DNA of 64,000 bases from Paramecium sonneborni (GCA_905182985.1 CAJJDN010000172.1:62001-126000); one strand, 5' to 3'. Positions 50,164 to 63,305 are shown, counted from the first letter of the stretch. Notes: a model not told the origin generated them from the sequence alone. Made by a program: numbers and translations.

Positions 50164-50892
50164 TCAATAATTGCTTCTCCATAAAGGTTTATTAGAGTAC
50201 CATTGCGAAGGTTGTTAGACATAATATAATAAAACATCATTTTTGTATTTAACATATTCTGGAATATTATTAGCTTCTGATAGTAAAATACATTTTGTAG
50301 CTTATGAAGACAAGAACCAGATTAGATATTGCTAAAAAATTTTTTTACGTTCTTATTCATCTTTAGATTCATTAGCTTAAATTATTAAATGATCTTTTAG
50401 AACTCGAAAACCTGATATGATTTCTAAATTTTATTGATAAAACTTTTGAAATTCAATTAATTTTTTATTGTTATTTCTAAACTTTTCTAATAGAAAATTT
50501 TGGGCTTATATATTGTTTATTCCTTTTATTCCATGTCTTAAAATATTTCTACATATATTTTTTTTATAATCCCTAATTGCAGCAGACTGTAATTTTGCTT
50601 TCTTATGAATTTTCTTTTTCTTTATATATTTATCTAAAGAAGGAAGGTTTGATTTTAATTCTAAACTTAGTTAAGGGTTCAAGAAATATTAGCTTATACT
50701 TAATTATGGATATTAATCTTAAGATTATTATTATAAAGGCAATTATTATTAGTCTTCTATTTTAAAATCTTCATATGACTACTAATTAAAAATTTTCAGG
50801 CAAAATTGGTTTGGTCTTTTGTTTTGTACAAAATTAGCTGACTCAACAAATTCACTACTTGGATTTTTGAATGAATATACAAATGAATTCAT
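50164..50892 (-). CDS. Uncharacterised basic protein (242 aa)
   Basis: An intronless frame of 243 codons, starting MNSFVYSFKNPSSEFVESA and ending QWYSNKPLWRSNY then TGA. A Q-rich segment (EDQQQLPLQQQSQDQYPQ) is followed by a strongly basic stretch (LDKYIKKKKIHKKAKLQ) and a helical, aromatic C-terminal half (IRDYKKNICRNILRHGI, IWFLSSQATKCILLSEA). No family is recognised. The basic patch suggests nucleic-acid or acidic-partner binding. Confidence 0.65.
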
Positions 50893-51364
50893 AATTTATT
50901 ATAAATATTAAATTCATAAATTAATATAATATCACTTCCCATTAAAAATAATCTAATTTTGTAAGTATTAATCAAATATCAATAGAATTAGAAAACAAAT
51001 TTTTTAGATTCAATTCCAATTTATAAAGAATTTCTTTTATAAATATTAATTTTGGTATAAAACTCTAACTATATATTATTATAGTTTTTAGTTTACAGAA
51101 AAAAACACAAAAATAAGTGAAGAAAGCATTTTAAATTACTTTCTTCAGTTATTTTATTTTAATTAATATATATTCATATGAAAATCTTCAATAAATTTAT
51201 ATAACACAAAGTTATTGTATAATTATCGTATAATAAACTATTTTTGAATGAAAATGTAAATATATTTTATAGATTTAAACTGCTTTAAAATTGAATTAGT
51301 AAGATCTTTCATTTAAATATGGCAATTTTTTATTGTACATTGCATAAATTATTTTTTAATTGAA
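50893..51364. other. Intergenic between divergent genes, no gene seen
   Basis: T- and A-rich sequence holding the 5' regions of the basic protein gene and the sorting nexin gene. Confidence 0.5.
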
Positions 51365-53032
51365 ATGGATAATAATTAAAGAAGTTAAAAAGAAGCTTAC
51401 TTATAAGAAGAGATTTTAGATAAAGGAATTGATCCCAATCACTTTCAAGATTTTTGTGAGAAAATAAAAGGAGAAGGTATGAAATTAATATAAAATAAGA
51501 AAGTGATATAGATAAATGGACTTTGGAAGATCTTGTGTAATTAGTCAATTAATATAAAATTGAATTTTTTACTACCGATTTTGATTAACCAGTAGACGAT
51601 ATGATTATTGGATGGAATGCTTTTGATCAAGTGATTCCATAAATGGATATAAAAAGTGATCCTTAGATGTGGAACTTATTAGATTTAGATTATGTAGAAT
51701 CTTCTCCTGTAATCAATCAATAAGAAGATAAAAAAGTTGATTAACCATAAAAAGAAAGTCAAAAATAAATTTAGTAAATTCATTAACAATAAACATTGGA
51801 AATTAATTAAAGAGTCTCAGAAAAACTAGATCTTCCAAATATAGGTAAACCATTGGCTATATCTCCAACTGCTTTGAAGCTATAGGAAATACAATAATAA
51901 ATGCCTAAAAAATAGGCACCTGAAATTTATTCATTTTCTTAATGTTCTAAATTATAATGTAAAAAATTAGGATTTAATATATTCGCATAAGGAGTTCCTT
52001 CTATTAAAATAACTGGGTATCTAATTAGAGATATATATTTAGCTTTGAAAAAAAAGCAGGAGGCCTCTTTAAAAGTGATTATGTTTTATATAGTGTTAAA
52101 ACAGGAGATGAATATAGTGTATAAAGAAGATATTCTGATTTTCAATGGTTGTAATAAACACTTTTTAAATTATTCCCAGGAATTGGTATTCCTAGTCTTT
52201 CAGAAAAAACAGCTAAAAAAAATGCAAAAAATACTGTTTAAAAAAGAACCATTATATTAGAATTCTTTTTAAATGAATTAGCAAAGAGTGAACTTTTTAG
52301 AAATAGTAAATATTTTGTAGACTTTCTTCGTTTAAATGATCCAGTTTAATTTAAATAATTAATAAAGTTTGGTGAAAAATTAAGTAAGCCTTGTAAATTT
52401 GAAAGTATTTTAAATATGACAGGAACTGTTGTATTTGTACCAGATATTAAATTGAATAATTTTGAAACTTTTATATAATAAGAAGAGCCAATTTATGCAA
52501 AGATAAAAAATTTATTCAAAGAGATAACACATCATTTATCAGCAGTATCTAAACTTATTAAAGATATTGAAGATTCTCTAAAATTATTAACTGGTTTATG
52601 TTAAAAATATGAAATTAATCAAGATTATGATCCTTTATAAGAAATGACCAAAAAATTAGAAGAATAAATAACATAATGCAGTTCAAATTAATACAATAGA
52701 ATGTATAACATGTTTCGATATCAAACTTTAAATTTTACATAAATAAAAAACATATTAAAATTAAGAAATGAATTACAAACTGAATTTTCAAACAGAAAAG
52801 ATTTTAAAGTTGAATAAATAAATGAACTCTTTAGTTCTAGAGAGAATGCTAAATCGGTCGATGAATTAGAATTTCCGGCAAAAGTATTAATTTATGTAAT
52901 GATATTTAGAGTTCAAGACTTTTGGCATACTAATTAGGTTACATGAATTGGAGAACAATAGAAGAAATTAAGACATTTTTAGAGCATCGTTAGATTGGAT
53001 TTCAAACTTTTTCACAATAAGTGCTAAAATGA
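51365..53032 (+). CDS. PX-domain sorting nexin (530 aa)
   Basis: Phosphoinositide-binding membrane-trafficking protein of endosomes. Introns of 23, 26 and 26 nt give exactly 531 codons. An N-terminal ~190-residue acidic, Q-rich region precedes the PX domain. There, SDYVLYSVKTGDEYSV is followed by the PI3P-binding RRYSDFQWL, then LFPGIGIPSLSEKTA and a basic stretch ending in FLRLNDP. The C-terminal ~250 residues are helical (FKEITHHLSAVSKLIKDIE, QMIQ-like turns, IEEIKTFLEHRQIGFQ), consistent with a BAR-like domain of the SNX1/2/7/8/30 type. Retained-intron readings near the 3' end hit a TGA at 52944; splicing gives the better end ...FSQQVLK. Confidence 0.88.
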
Positions 53033-53129
53033 TTATTTGTAATTTATCTATATAATATTTCAAAAATTCTAATAATTATGTAAAAAGCATAACTAAAAAA
53101 CTTTTTTAATAATAAGCCTAAGTATTTAA

Positions 53130-54812
53130 ATGGAGAAAATTAACCAAATAAATTTAGTCTCAGAAAATATAGAGGCAATTCAGTTGATCAAGTCTTTAGA
53201 AAACATTAGTATGGAATATAATAAATAAAAGATTAGAGTAGAGTAAATACCATCTACTCCTACAAAAAAAGAAAGAAATATGACACCACCATTTAGATAG
53301 AAAATACCATAAGATTAAATTTAATAAGAATAATAAGAGAAATGGGGATCTTAAAAGCTGTAAACAGAAAATCGATAGTAAAAAAGTTATTCAATCAATA
53401 AAGAAACAGAAAATAAAAAAAATAAAGATTAACATCTTTAAAAAAAGACTAACTCAAACACATAATAAAAGTAAGTTGCCAAAAAATATATTTTTAAGAA
53501 TAAAAAATACAGATGATCAGCCATAGTTGTTAACGATTACAGGAAAATTAAAATAGTCCAATAAAATTTCAGAATTTCCTTAGAATAAAATGAAGTAAAG
53601 CCCTGTTTAAGTGAAACAAAACCAAATTCCAAAAATTCAAGCTATATAAGAATAAAAGATTGAATCAAAAACTAATTCCTTTAAAACCATTTAAAAAATA
53701 AAAGAATCAAAACCAATAAATTTAAAATAAGAAATAAAGGTTTTTAAACAATAAGAAGATCAAACTTAATAGATTCTAACAACAAGATAACGAACAAATA
53801 ACGTATCTTTTTCTCCAAATCAAAAAATATTAAAAACAGAACCAAATCTCATCTAAAATTGCTTATCTCCTAAATTAAAAGCTTTAGTAAATATTTATTT
53901 ATATAAAGTCATCTGTTGCTCGTCCAATTTTTAAAGATGCTAAATATTACATAACTCCTTTAATTCATTTTTTGAGGGAATCATATTTTCCTAATACTAC
54001 ACCTTTTAAACTTTAATTCAAAATAGAATTTTAAGATTAATAGTAGTATTTTAGATAAAAATTTTGTGATCATTTTTTAGCTTCTTTTGCAAATGTCAAA
54101 AAATGTTAAGATTTTAAATTAAAAACAAGAGTAGAACCAATTTATTTAGATCCACCAAAAAAACCTAAATTAAGCAAAAGTCATATTAAAACAATTATAT
54201 TTGATCTTGATGAGACTTTGATACATTGCAATGATAATAATAATAATCCAACTGATTATGAAGCTACTATTTAAGTTCCTAATGAACCTGCTTATAATGT
54301 AAATTATTTGAATTATTTATTAGATTCGTTTTAATCTCAGACCTAATTGTATTGAAATGTTGTAAATTTTATCTTTATACTATGAATTAATACTATTTAC
54401 TGCATCTTTTAAAGAATATGCTGATAAAATTTTAGAATATATTGACCCAAAATAAACTATTTTTGCTTATAGATTATATAGAGAAAGTTGTGTATGTTTA
54501 GATGGAAATTTGTTTGTAAAAGACTTAAGTGTTATTTAAGGAAGAAAATTAGAGGTAAATAAAAAAATAATCATATAGCATATGGTATTAGTTGATAATT
54601 CAGCTCATTGTTATTTCTTTCAACCTGACAATGGTATTCCAATAATCCCATTTGAAGAAAATAAGAAAGATAAAGAACTTATCTTTCTTACCGATTATTT
54701 TACTAAATGTGAGAAATATCCTAATTGGCTCGATTAGCATAAGCACAATTTTAAAAATTTTATCCATTTTAAATCTGAGACAATAGATACATGTTTAAGA
54801 AGATTTGTTTGA
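53130..54812 (+). CDS. CTD small phosphatase-like (HAD/FCP1 family) protein (527 aa)
   Basis: Introns of 28, 22, 25 and 24 nt give exactly 528 codons. The first 270 residues are a K/Q/N-rich disordered tail (KQNQIPKIQAIQEQKIES). The catalytic domain starts with KTIIFDLDETLIHCND, the DxDxT signature in which the first Asp forms the phospho-intermediate. It continues with IRFNLRPNCIEML, YYELILFTASFKEYADKIL, YRESCVCLDG, FVKDLSVIQGRKLE and MVLVDNSAHCYFFQPDN, the SCP/Dullard order. Substrates are phosphoserines, such as those on RNA polymerase II CTD or other proteins. Ciliates have many such paralogues. It ends ETIDTCLRRFV then TGA. Confidence 0.92.
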
Positions 54813-54876
54813 TTTATTAATACAAGTATATTATGAATAAATAAATAAGTGTTTTAATTTGTAATTATATGTAAAT

Positions 54877-57469
54877 TCATTTCTTCTTTAATTCTGATAA
54901 TCTTTTATCTTCCTTTAATTTTCTATCCATTTCTTCGTATTTAAGAAGAGCCTAAGATTCAAATCTAATAGCTCTTTATTCTAAAATGTCTATTCTAAAT
55001 TGAATATTAATATATTCATTATCATCAGGATCTGATTTCTTTTATTGCATTTATTCAGCCTAATCTAATTTTGCTCTTTCTTCTTCTAGCTTTTTCTAAA
55101 TAATTGCAGCTCTCGATAATAAACTAGAAATATATTTAAAATCTGATACCGTTCTTTTAATTTCGTCATTACATCTTTTTGTATTTCTAAGGCTTCATTG
55201 TATGTTAGGACTTCCTTACCTTAAAGTTTTCTCTTTTCTAAATAAGGATATAAGTAATCTTTATCAGCTTATTCTCTTTGTTTTTCTTCTTCAGATTTCT
55301 TTAAAGTTTCTTTATATCTTTCTCTAGCTTTATCATGAAGAGTTTTCTCTAACTTTAAATCTTAAGATCTAAGCTATTCTTCATCTTTTTTTACTTCATC
55401 TTCTTAATTTTTAATGTGTGTTAAACATTCTTTCTCTAAAGATTATATTATTAACAATTTACCTAGATTTGCTATACGTTAATTTTCTTGTGAAACCAAA
55501 GCATCTTCATTTTTTTTCTCAACTCCAGGTTCAGTTAATTTTCCTAATCCATGCATGTTCTCTCTTTTTAACTCTTTGAATTATGGATTTATTTCTCCTT
55601 TGTTCATGTGATAATAAACCCTAAAATAAATAATATAAATACCTAATTACATTTTTGACTAAATCAATAACAACTTTTTATGGTTATTCACTTGCTGGAT
55701 ATAGTTCACTTAATTCATATTTTTAAGTCATTTTAGTAATTTTGACTTATCCCATATATCTATCATTATGGACTAGATCTTTTGGATCAAATTTTTTATC
55801 AGTAGTAATAAATCTAACAGATCTATATATAACTCTATCATCTCTATTTTCATATTCCTCGATAGTTTTTTCTCCAATTTTTTCAATTCTTTGAATTAAT
55901 CCATCATGATTTCTAGTAGGATAATATAGAATAATCCTCAATTATCTATCAATTGTAGTAATGGTTTTTCTTTATGGTTTATTACCAGGTTCATACTCTT
56001 CAATAGTTTTAAATTCATAAGGAAATCTTCTTTTTAATACTAATTTGTCAGATCTATGTTTATAAAAATATCTAATTTCATGAATTTTTAATCTTTTATA
56101 ATCTTAATAGATCGTAAATCTTTAAACAAGTCCATCTAATTCTTATGAATATGGAGCATATGAGTCAATTTTACATTTCTTATAAAAAACAGTTGACTCT
56201 CCTAAAGGAGTTCCTTTAAGAAAAGATTCTTTATCAATAAAAACTTTAGGAGGCCAAGGAGGTGGCATATCTAAGATTTATGCAATATCTTATAATTATT
56301 ATTGTTATGGATCAACTTGTTTTTATTATTAATTATGATCTTCTCCATAATTATAATCTTCATCATCTTATTATGCTTATTCAACCATAGTATCAAGCAT
56401 AACATATTCCCAATTCATAGAAGTGTCCATTTCATCAAAATTTAGATCAGCTACCTTTGATTCAAGTTTCATATTAATCCAAAAGTTTTTATTATTAAAA
56501 ACAGCATCTACAGCTAAAAAAGGACTGTCATTAATTTAATAGATTCTACCAGTTGAAGGTTCAATAAATAAATTTCTTTCAACTCCTCTTTTTCCTGCTT
56601 TTAATAAAATCCAACAATGAATTCTTTTTCCAGCATAAAAATCTTAACCCATTTAATCAGGTTCATCATCATCTATAGTTAAAGCTATTCTTCTTTATTC
56701 TTTTTCATATTCCTCCTTTTATTTTTATATCTTTGTATCATATTTTGAAATTATTTCTTCTTTTGGAAGTATAGCAAATTCATTATCTTTTAGTTCATCA
56801 TTATCTTTATCTTTATCTTCATCATCTTCTTTAATTCCATTATTAATAAATATATAATCAAGATCTGATTCATTCTTACTTGTTATTGATCTAGGTGCTG
56901 TTCCATAAACACAATATGCATCATAACCTACTCCTATTAAAACACTACAAAGTAATATTGACAAATCAAAACAATCTCCCTTTTACCATCTAGCTACATT
57001 AGTTGGACTTGGTATAACCTTTGGAAATTAATCAGGAGGATCCAATTATTCATAAGCTATAAAAAAACTCATATATCTTGCACACTGTTCATAATTATAT
57101 AGTTCTAAATATCCAATTTTTTAAGGACGTATAGTTGTACAGATAAATTTATACAAATCACATTCATTTTTCGGGTAAAGGAACAGATTTCTCTTTTCAT
57201 CATAATGTAATTGAAACTGTTTTTGAAATTATTAAACATGCTCTAATACTAACTCTTCCTTTGGTGAATTTTCTATACTTACATCATTTAAAATTACCTT
57301 TGTAGCAAAATGGAATTTAAATATCTTTACCTTCTTTAAAGTCTCTACATCTTTACAATTTCTCATTTACTACTGTTGCATTTCCTGATTTCAATATTGC
57401 AAGGATATTATTTTATTACTATTACGCCTATTTCTATATTTCCATATCACTCACAGCAGAAGATGTCAT
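54877..57469 (-). CDS. DRC7: Dynein regulatory complex subunit 7 (CCDC135/FAP50-like)
   Basis: Part of the nexin-dynein regulatory complex that links axonemal doublets. It starts MTSSAVSDMEIQKQAQQQ and ends KLKEDKRLSELKKK then TGA, about 850 aa, close to the ~870 aa of animal DRC7. A transglutaminase-like region includes MSILLCSVLIGVGYDAYCV, the DRC7 signature. The downstream beta-rich repeats RIILYYPTRNHDGLIQRIE and NRDDRVIYRSVRFITTD also match, and the last 250 residues are coiled coil. Short introns were seen but not all mapped. It belongs with the SAXO and C2HC genes to the right as cilium-related. Confidence 0.92.
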
Positions 57470-57824
57470 TATTTTAATATTTTAATTTATTTATTTCTAA
57501 TTTATAGATGCTTATAACTAGTGACTAATATTTATTTTATTTTAATTATATTTATCTTCTAATCAATTTTTAATGCATTTATATAAAATAACAAACATAT
57601 AAAAAAATCATCATTATTTATCAATTTAAAATATTATAAGTATCATATGATTAATCATTTATTATTGATAATTATTAGAAATCAAAACTAATTCTAATAA
57701 ATTATAATAATTTAGTTATAAAATAAAATAAAAATGTTGAATATTAATGTGTTTGTACATCATTTTAAAATTTATTAGAATACCTTTTATTTTGATGATA
57801 TTTTATATTTTGTTTAATTAATTT
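57470..57824. other. Intergenic, no gene seen
   Basis: AT-rich gap between the 5' end of DRC7 and the 3' end of the CDK gene, both on the minus strand. Confidence 0.5.
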
Positions 57825-58873
57825 TCATTTTCCATATTGCATTGCCAAATTTTATTATCCAGGTGGGAAATATTTAACTAAATCTTCTTTGCTTAGATCA
57901 TCAAAGAAAGGATGTTTCATTGCCTCTTTAACATAAATTCTCTTAGCAGGATCAAGAGCAATCATTTTAGTAACTAGATCTAATCCATTCTAATATTATA
58001 TTTTATAAAATAAATACTTTTTCAAAATTTTTGAAAAATTATTCTGGAGGAGTTGGTCTAAATCTAGGGAATGTAGGTTTAAAATCTGGAAGATCTGCAA
58101 TGTTTGGCCAATCTTATACAGTAGGGGTTCCATGATATTAAAATATCTTAAAGATTTAATCGATTTCACTATCTCCACAAAATAATCCATGTTTTTCAAC
58201 CATTTCTGTAAGAATACATCCAACAGACCAGATATCAACTCCCAAAGAGTATTACTTTTATGATAATAATATTTCTGGAGCTCTATACCAAAGAGTTTCT
58301 ACTTCATGTGTAAGAGTTTTTATAGGTACTCCAAAAGCTCTAGCTAATCCAAAATCTGCTAATTTTATAATTCCTGTTGATTTGTCTATTAAAATATTTT
58401 ATGGTTTTAGATCTCTATGTATTATACGTCTAGAATGACAATAATTGAGACCATTTAATATTTGGAATGTAAAATGCTATAATTGATATAATTAATACTT
58501 TGATTTAACTTAATGTGAGATTGTGTTTGTTTTAATCTAAGAATTTTTTGAAATCCATCTCAACATACTCAAATACTAAATAAAGTTTTTTCTCATTAGG
58601 TTAATAGATGACTTCTTTGAGACCCACAATGTTTGGATGTGGTTAGAGTTCTTTTAATATCGAAATCTCTCTCATAGCTGTAGATGGAACTCCTTCATCT
58701 TCATTTTCTAACTTAATCTTCTTCAATGCTACTAATTCTTTTGTAACTGAATCACGTGCCTTATAAACAACTCCATAGGTTCCTAAACACATTAAAAATT
58801 AATAGTTACCTTCACCAATTTTCTCTAATTTCTCATATCTCTCTAATTATCTATTGTTACTATTACTGTTCAT
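57825..58873 (-). CDS. Cyclin-dependent kinase (CDK1/2 type, PSTAMRE)
   Basis: Introns of 27, 22 and 28 nt give exactly 324 codons. Motifs in order: [14 protein letters not shown] with the Thr/Tyr inhibitory pair, [22 protein letters not shown] (cyclin-binding helix, PSTAIRE in CDK1), [48 protein letters not shown] with the activating T-loop Thr, and SVGCILTEM. It ends [19 protein letters not shown] and a short tail. The Ile to Met change in PSTAIRE, and VETLWYR for VVTLWYR, are typical of ciliate CDKs and may tune cyclin choice. Confidence 0.95.
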
Positions 58874-58983
58874 CTTATCTCCTCCTCTTAAATCATAATA
58901 ATTTTATGCTTAAATAGACATGCATTCATACTTAACATTGGGTATAATAAATTCAAAAATTAAAATATTAACTGTTATTTAAA

Positions 58984-59776
58984 TCAACCCTAATAGAATG
59001 TAGATCTCTAATCGATTTAAAATAATTTTGCATAAAAATCATTTTCTGTTTCACTTGGTTCATCTTTAGGTAATTTTAACATCCCTTATACAATCTTTAT
59101 TAATCCTTTTTCATCAACTTATGGGTAAACAATGAATTCAATTTTGGCTTATTCTTTCATTAGTCTTAAACTATTTAGCAAACTCTCCAAAAACTCATCA
59201 TTATTCTATTTATCTTAAAATTTATTGAAAATAGGTAACAATATTTTTTTATTATTAACAATATCAAATAAAGCATTTAGAGATGGAATACAAACAAATG
59301 TATCACATTAAATAAATTTTAAACTAAACTTGAAAAAATTTTTCTTTCTTTAATTTAAATATCTATCGGTAGGTATATTTTATTTTTCTCTTAATTATTA
59401 AAGATCTGGATTTAAATTTAAAATTTAATTTGGATCTATCTATAAAAGAATCCAAAACAAATAAAGAATATTTTCATCTTATACTTACTATTCTTAATTA
59501 ATTTTTCTCATCATTATTTAGATCATTTATTTCTAAAATTAAATCCTATCATTTAAACAATAATAACATTCAGAATAAATTTTAAACTCAATAATAGATG
59601 GAGCCTAATTCTAAAATATACATTCCAACTTAGCATTCTGTTAAGTTTTTTACTTCTATAATTGATGTAAAATAATTTTTAATTCTAATTTTAAATTTAC
59701 TAATAATTAATCTTATTGATTGAATACTTAAATTAAATAGAAATGAAAATATAATCAAAAATATAATTTAAAACAT
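58984..59776 (-). CDS. Uncharacterised 255-aa protein with hydrophobic N-terminus
   Basis: Starts MFQIIFLIIFSFLFNLSIQS, a signal peptide or signal anchor. A 25-nt intron (GTAAAAAACTTAACAGAATGCTAAG) joins SIIE to LECIFQNQAPSII and gives exactly 256 codons. It contains CxxC-like cysteines (SECYYCLNDR), then helical stretches (ESLLNSLRLMKEQAKIEFI) and ends FQIDQRSTFYQG then TGA. No family is recognised. It lies about 110 bp upstream of the CDK start on the same strand. Confidence 0.6.
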
Positions 59777-60002
59777 TATGTGGTTAAGATGTTATCATTT
59801 ATTAAATAATCTGTTCTTCCTATTCAATTTCCATAGGGTCATAAGAATGTTATAAAATTTTGCATGAATAAGCTCTTTTTATAGTAAATTATTAAAGAAA
59901 TATATAATTTTCAGATTTAAAGCTCCTTTCTTGCTGTAATACAAATTTATTTTAGATTAATAGAAAGTAATGCAATAAATAAGTGTCTCTGTAAGTTTTA
60001 AT

Positions 60003-61244
60003 TCATTTTTTTAAATAAATCACACATTTATAGTCAACACTCTATTCCAGACTTTCTAATTTACCTATTCGATAACCACCTTATCCATGAAATAACCATA
60101 AAGAGAATCTTAAATCTCCTTCCTCATTATCTACATCAGGAAACTTAAGATCAATTTTACTCATTGGACTAAACCCAATACATCTATTTCGTATATAATA
60201 CCAATAAACTTAACCATTCCTACTTTTTCTTGCCAAATGTAAACTTTAAGTTTCTGTATAGAATTCATAAGCATTATCTATTGCACATAATATAAATTAA
60301 TCTGGCTCCTTTATGCTTACTCCCCCAATGCAAATTTATGATTATTAATTACATTTAAGCTTTATTAATTCTATGTGTGTTTGAGTAAATGGTTTATTAA
60401 ACACTTCATCATAAACTTTAACGAAACCTTTCATTTCTAAACTCTTTAATTTCAATTATTTCTAAATACAAAACTATATCTGACCAAAAGTATCTAATTA
60501 ACTATATTGATCTAATTCTAATCTCTGATTTGATTAAGTATCACTTTTATCATGTCCAAAAATCCTCTTACTCTAAATTATCTGACTCAGAGGACGTTCT
60601 ATTAAATTTGTTAGATTTTAAATTTAATACAATAATTCTTATACTTATTCTGTAAAACTCTAATGTATTATATTTGCTTTTGAAACTAATGTAATATCTT
60701 TACAAAATATGGCTGCATCAAAAACTAACCTATTTGCTAAGCATTATAACTTATCTGATGGTTCATAATCTATTGGTTTAAAATCAGGAATCCCTTCTCG
60801 ATAATAAATAATATTATTTATGTCTTTTGCTAATTATTCGAAATCTTTTTCAGTAAGATTTTATTAATCAATGTATTTATGTTTTATAATACAAACTTTA
60901 CTTTCTTGAATTTCTTAATTTATAAAATTTGATATTGATTCTTTAACAAATTTGATTTTATTTAGAATAGCTGTTATGCTCATTTGAATAGAATCTGTGA
61001 GATCTTTGTTTTTTTGATTATACTATTTTATTTCTCTACTCCATTCATTTTTTATTAGAGTATCTAAATTAGAAAGACTAATTGATTTATGTCCAAAATG
61101 TTCCTCTCCTAAACATAAACCACATAATGACTTTTTTGATATTTGACACTTTTAATCGAGACATAAATGAATAATTTTTTGATCTACTTCTTTATGTTCT
61201 GGAATTGAACAAAATACATTAGTTGCTTTTTTTAGCAGATTCAT
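60003..61244 (-). CDS. B-box-like zinc-finger / coiled-coil protein (413 aa)
   Basis: An intronless frame of 414 codons, starting MNLLKKATNVFCSIPEHKEV. A Cys/His cluster (FCSIPEHKE, HLCLDQKCQISKKSLCGLC, EEHFGHKSI) fits a B-box zinc finger. A helical region (residues ~60-230) follows. The C-terminal ~160 residues form a beta-rich domain (ICIGGVSIKEPDQFILCA, GQVYWYYIRNRCIGFSP, DLRFSLWLFHGQGGYRIG). The layout is TRIM-like but lacks a RING finger, so E3 ligase activity is not implied. It shares the B-box-like start with the MORN protein at 15.6-17.6 kb, but not the tail. Confidence 0.75.
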
Positions 61245-61424
61245 AATAAGTTTAAGTTTTTAATTTGAAAGTTAATAAAAAAAGAAAATTTATTTAATGA
61301 AATTTTATAGTTGATTTTACTGTTATACCATTTAAATAAATGGTAAAAGAGTAAAACAATAAAAAGTTGGTCAACATTATAGAGTTAGATATTATAAATT
61401 ATTAATTATAAAAATAATAAAAAA

Positions 61425-62298
61425 ATGAATTATAAACCGAACCTGAAGATGGATAGTACTTCTGGGTCGTTTAAAAAGCAAGAGTAGACCTCGTCTCTCG
61501 AAAATACTCAAAAATCAGATTTTAGTGGAATAAATATAAAACCAAATTTTGCTTGTAAACCAGTGTTCAATATTCGCAACTGTTCTCCATAACCTTAAGA
61601 AGAAGAACCTTAGTTAACTAATACGAAAGATGATTTCTTTAAAACAGGAACATTTTAAGAAAAAATCCCACTTAAAGATAGAATCTAACGATCTGATGAA
61701 AAAAAAAATACAGCTCCTGTTACAAAAGGATTATATCTACCTGGTTAAGAAGAGCTTTTTAGAAAATAAATATAAGTAGAGAAAAAAGAGATATAATAAC
61801 CTTAAGAAAAAAAAGAGGTTTAATCTGGAAAGTTAATTTAAGGAGAATAATATATGCCTTCAATTGGTTAAATAAATAAAAGAGAAGCTGCTTAATTAGG
61901 TTCTAAGAATCCTATAGAAAATAAATTGGCAGTAGCAAATTAGGAAAGAGTATTATAATAACTTGGTAAATTATATTATAATATAAATAGATGAAGCAGA
62001 ACCAATAGAAGAACTTGAATTAATTTTATGTCCAGAAGGTTGTGGTAGATAATTTAAATAAGATGCTTTAGAAAAACATGTAAAAGTGTGTAAACAAGTA
62101 TTTCAATAAAAAAGATAAGAATTTAATTCAAAGTAAGCTAGAGTTATTACAAATGATCAATAAAAATTATAACGTTAAGGCTAAATAAAAGAAAAATAAT
62201 TATAAAAAAAATAAGGAAAAGCACCTTTAGATCCTAATTGGAAAAAACAATCAGAAGAATTACGTAATTTAATAAAAGAATCTAAGTAATAATAATGA
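61425..62298 (+). CDS. C2HC zinc-finger protein, ZC2HC1-like (282 aa)
   Basis: A 25-nt intron (GTAAATTATATTATAATATAAATAG) gives exactly 283 codons. The first ~180 residues are disordered and Q/K/E-rich (MNYKPNLKMDSTSGSFKK). The finger is ELILCPEGCGRQFKQDALEK followed by HVKVCKQVF, i.e. C-x3-C-x12-H-x4-C, the ZC2HC type. A basic coiled tail follows. A conserved block LDPNWKKQSEELRNLIKE ends the protein. ZC2HC1-type proteins are often cilium-associated; the role here is inferred. The next gene starts only 7 bp after its stop. Confidence 0.75.
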
Positions 62299-62305
62299 TT
62301 ATTTT

Positions 62306-63150
62306 ATGATTAATAATACAATCAAATCCCTTTTTCATTCCTCAAAGACAATACCTTCATCTAATTAATTTCATAACAGATGTGTTTGTGAAATATGTAA
62401 ATGTGGTAAACATCATTGTCCTATTCATTCCGATAATATACATGGTGATTTTTAGTCTACATTCCAGTATAATTATTCATTAATATTAGACATGACTACC
62501 AACCATGGAAATCTTGTAAATAGAAACCTTATAATTATGAAAGATAACCTTAAAAACATTTTTATGACCCATCTACATTGTTAAGTTCTTATCAAAGTGA
62601 ATTTATCTAAAGACCGATTCCTGAAAAAGAAATTAGAGAATTACCACATTTACCATAATCATTACCTTTTACTGATTAATCTGATTATCAGACAAATTAT
62701 TTAAAGTAATATACACATAAACTATTCAGATTTCCATTGCCTTTGAAATCCCCAGTTACAAAAAAACTATATAAATCTGCTCCAAGATAAGTTCCATGGG
62801 ACACAACTTATGGAACCGATTTTATTCCAAAACCAATTGGAGATAGAGAATCATTTAAACCTACTTAATTAAATGGTCCAAATTGTAAACCTGATTTTGG
62901 ATCTTCTACATACAGAACTTCATATGTTCCAATGCCTACTTGTAAACAAGGGAGATATAAAGACCCTCATTAAAGAAATTTATATGGAAATCCTGGTCAA
63001 ATTGGGGGTTCAACATATCAAATGGATTATGTAGAAAAACAAAATTCTAATGAAATGTGTCCAGTATTTGCTTTACCTAAAAGACCTGCAAAATTACCTG
63101 GTGGTAAATCCCATCTAAATTATGATTCTATTAACAATAGATGGATTTGA
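62306..63150 (+). CDS. SAXO-like microtubule-stabilising axonemal protein (273 aa)
   Basis: Stabiliser of axonemal microtubules (SAXO/FAM154 family). A 23-nt intron (GTATAATTATTCATTAATATTAG) gives exactly 274 codons. The N-terminus has the family's cysteine signature CVCEICKCGKHHCPIH. Repeated P-x-Y/F modules follow (FQSTFQHDYQPW, SSYQSEFIQRP, TTYGTDFIPKP, STYRTSYVPMP, STYQMDYVEK), matching the Mn repeats that bind inside or along microtubules. It ends SINNRWI then TGA. It lies in tandem, 7 bp from the C2HC gene, and probably acts in cilia. Confidence 0.88.
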
Positions 63151-63305
63151 TTATTAATTATGATGTTAATAATTTTGAAGATTCAATAAAATAATTTCAA
63201 AAATTTTATATTTTCTTTTTTTTTGTTATAAATTTATGATTAAAGAGTGTGTGAGTTTCCTTTAAAAAATACTTTAATATAAATAGTGTAAAATATATCA
63301 TCATC

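Noticed and set aside
52921..52946. Sorting nexin ending at TGA 52944
   Set aside because: A 26-nt intron upstream (GTATTAATTTATG..ATTTAG) shifts to a frame with helical coding sequence ending at TGA 53030 and exact codon phase.
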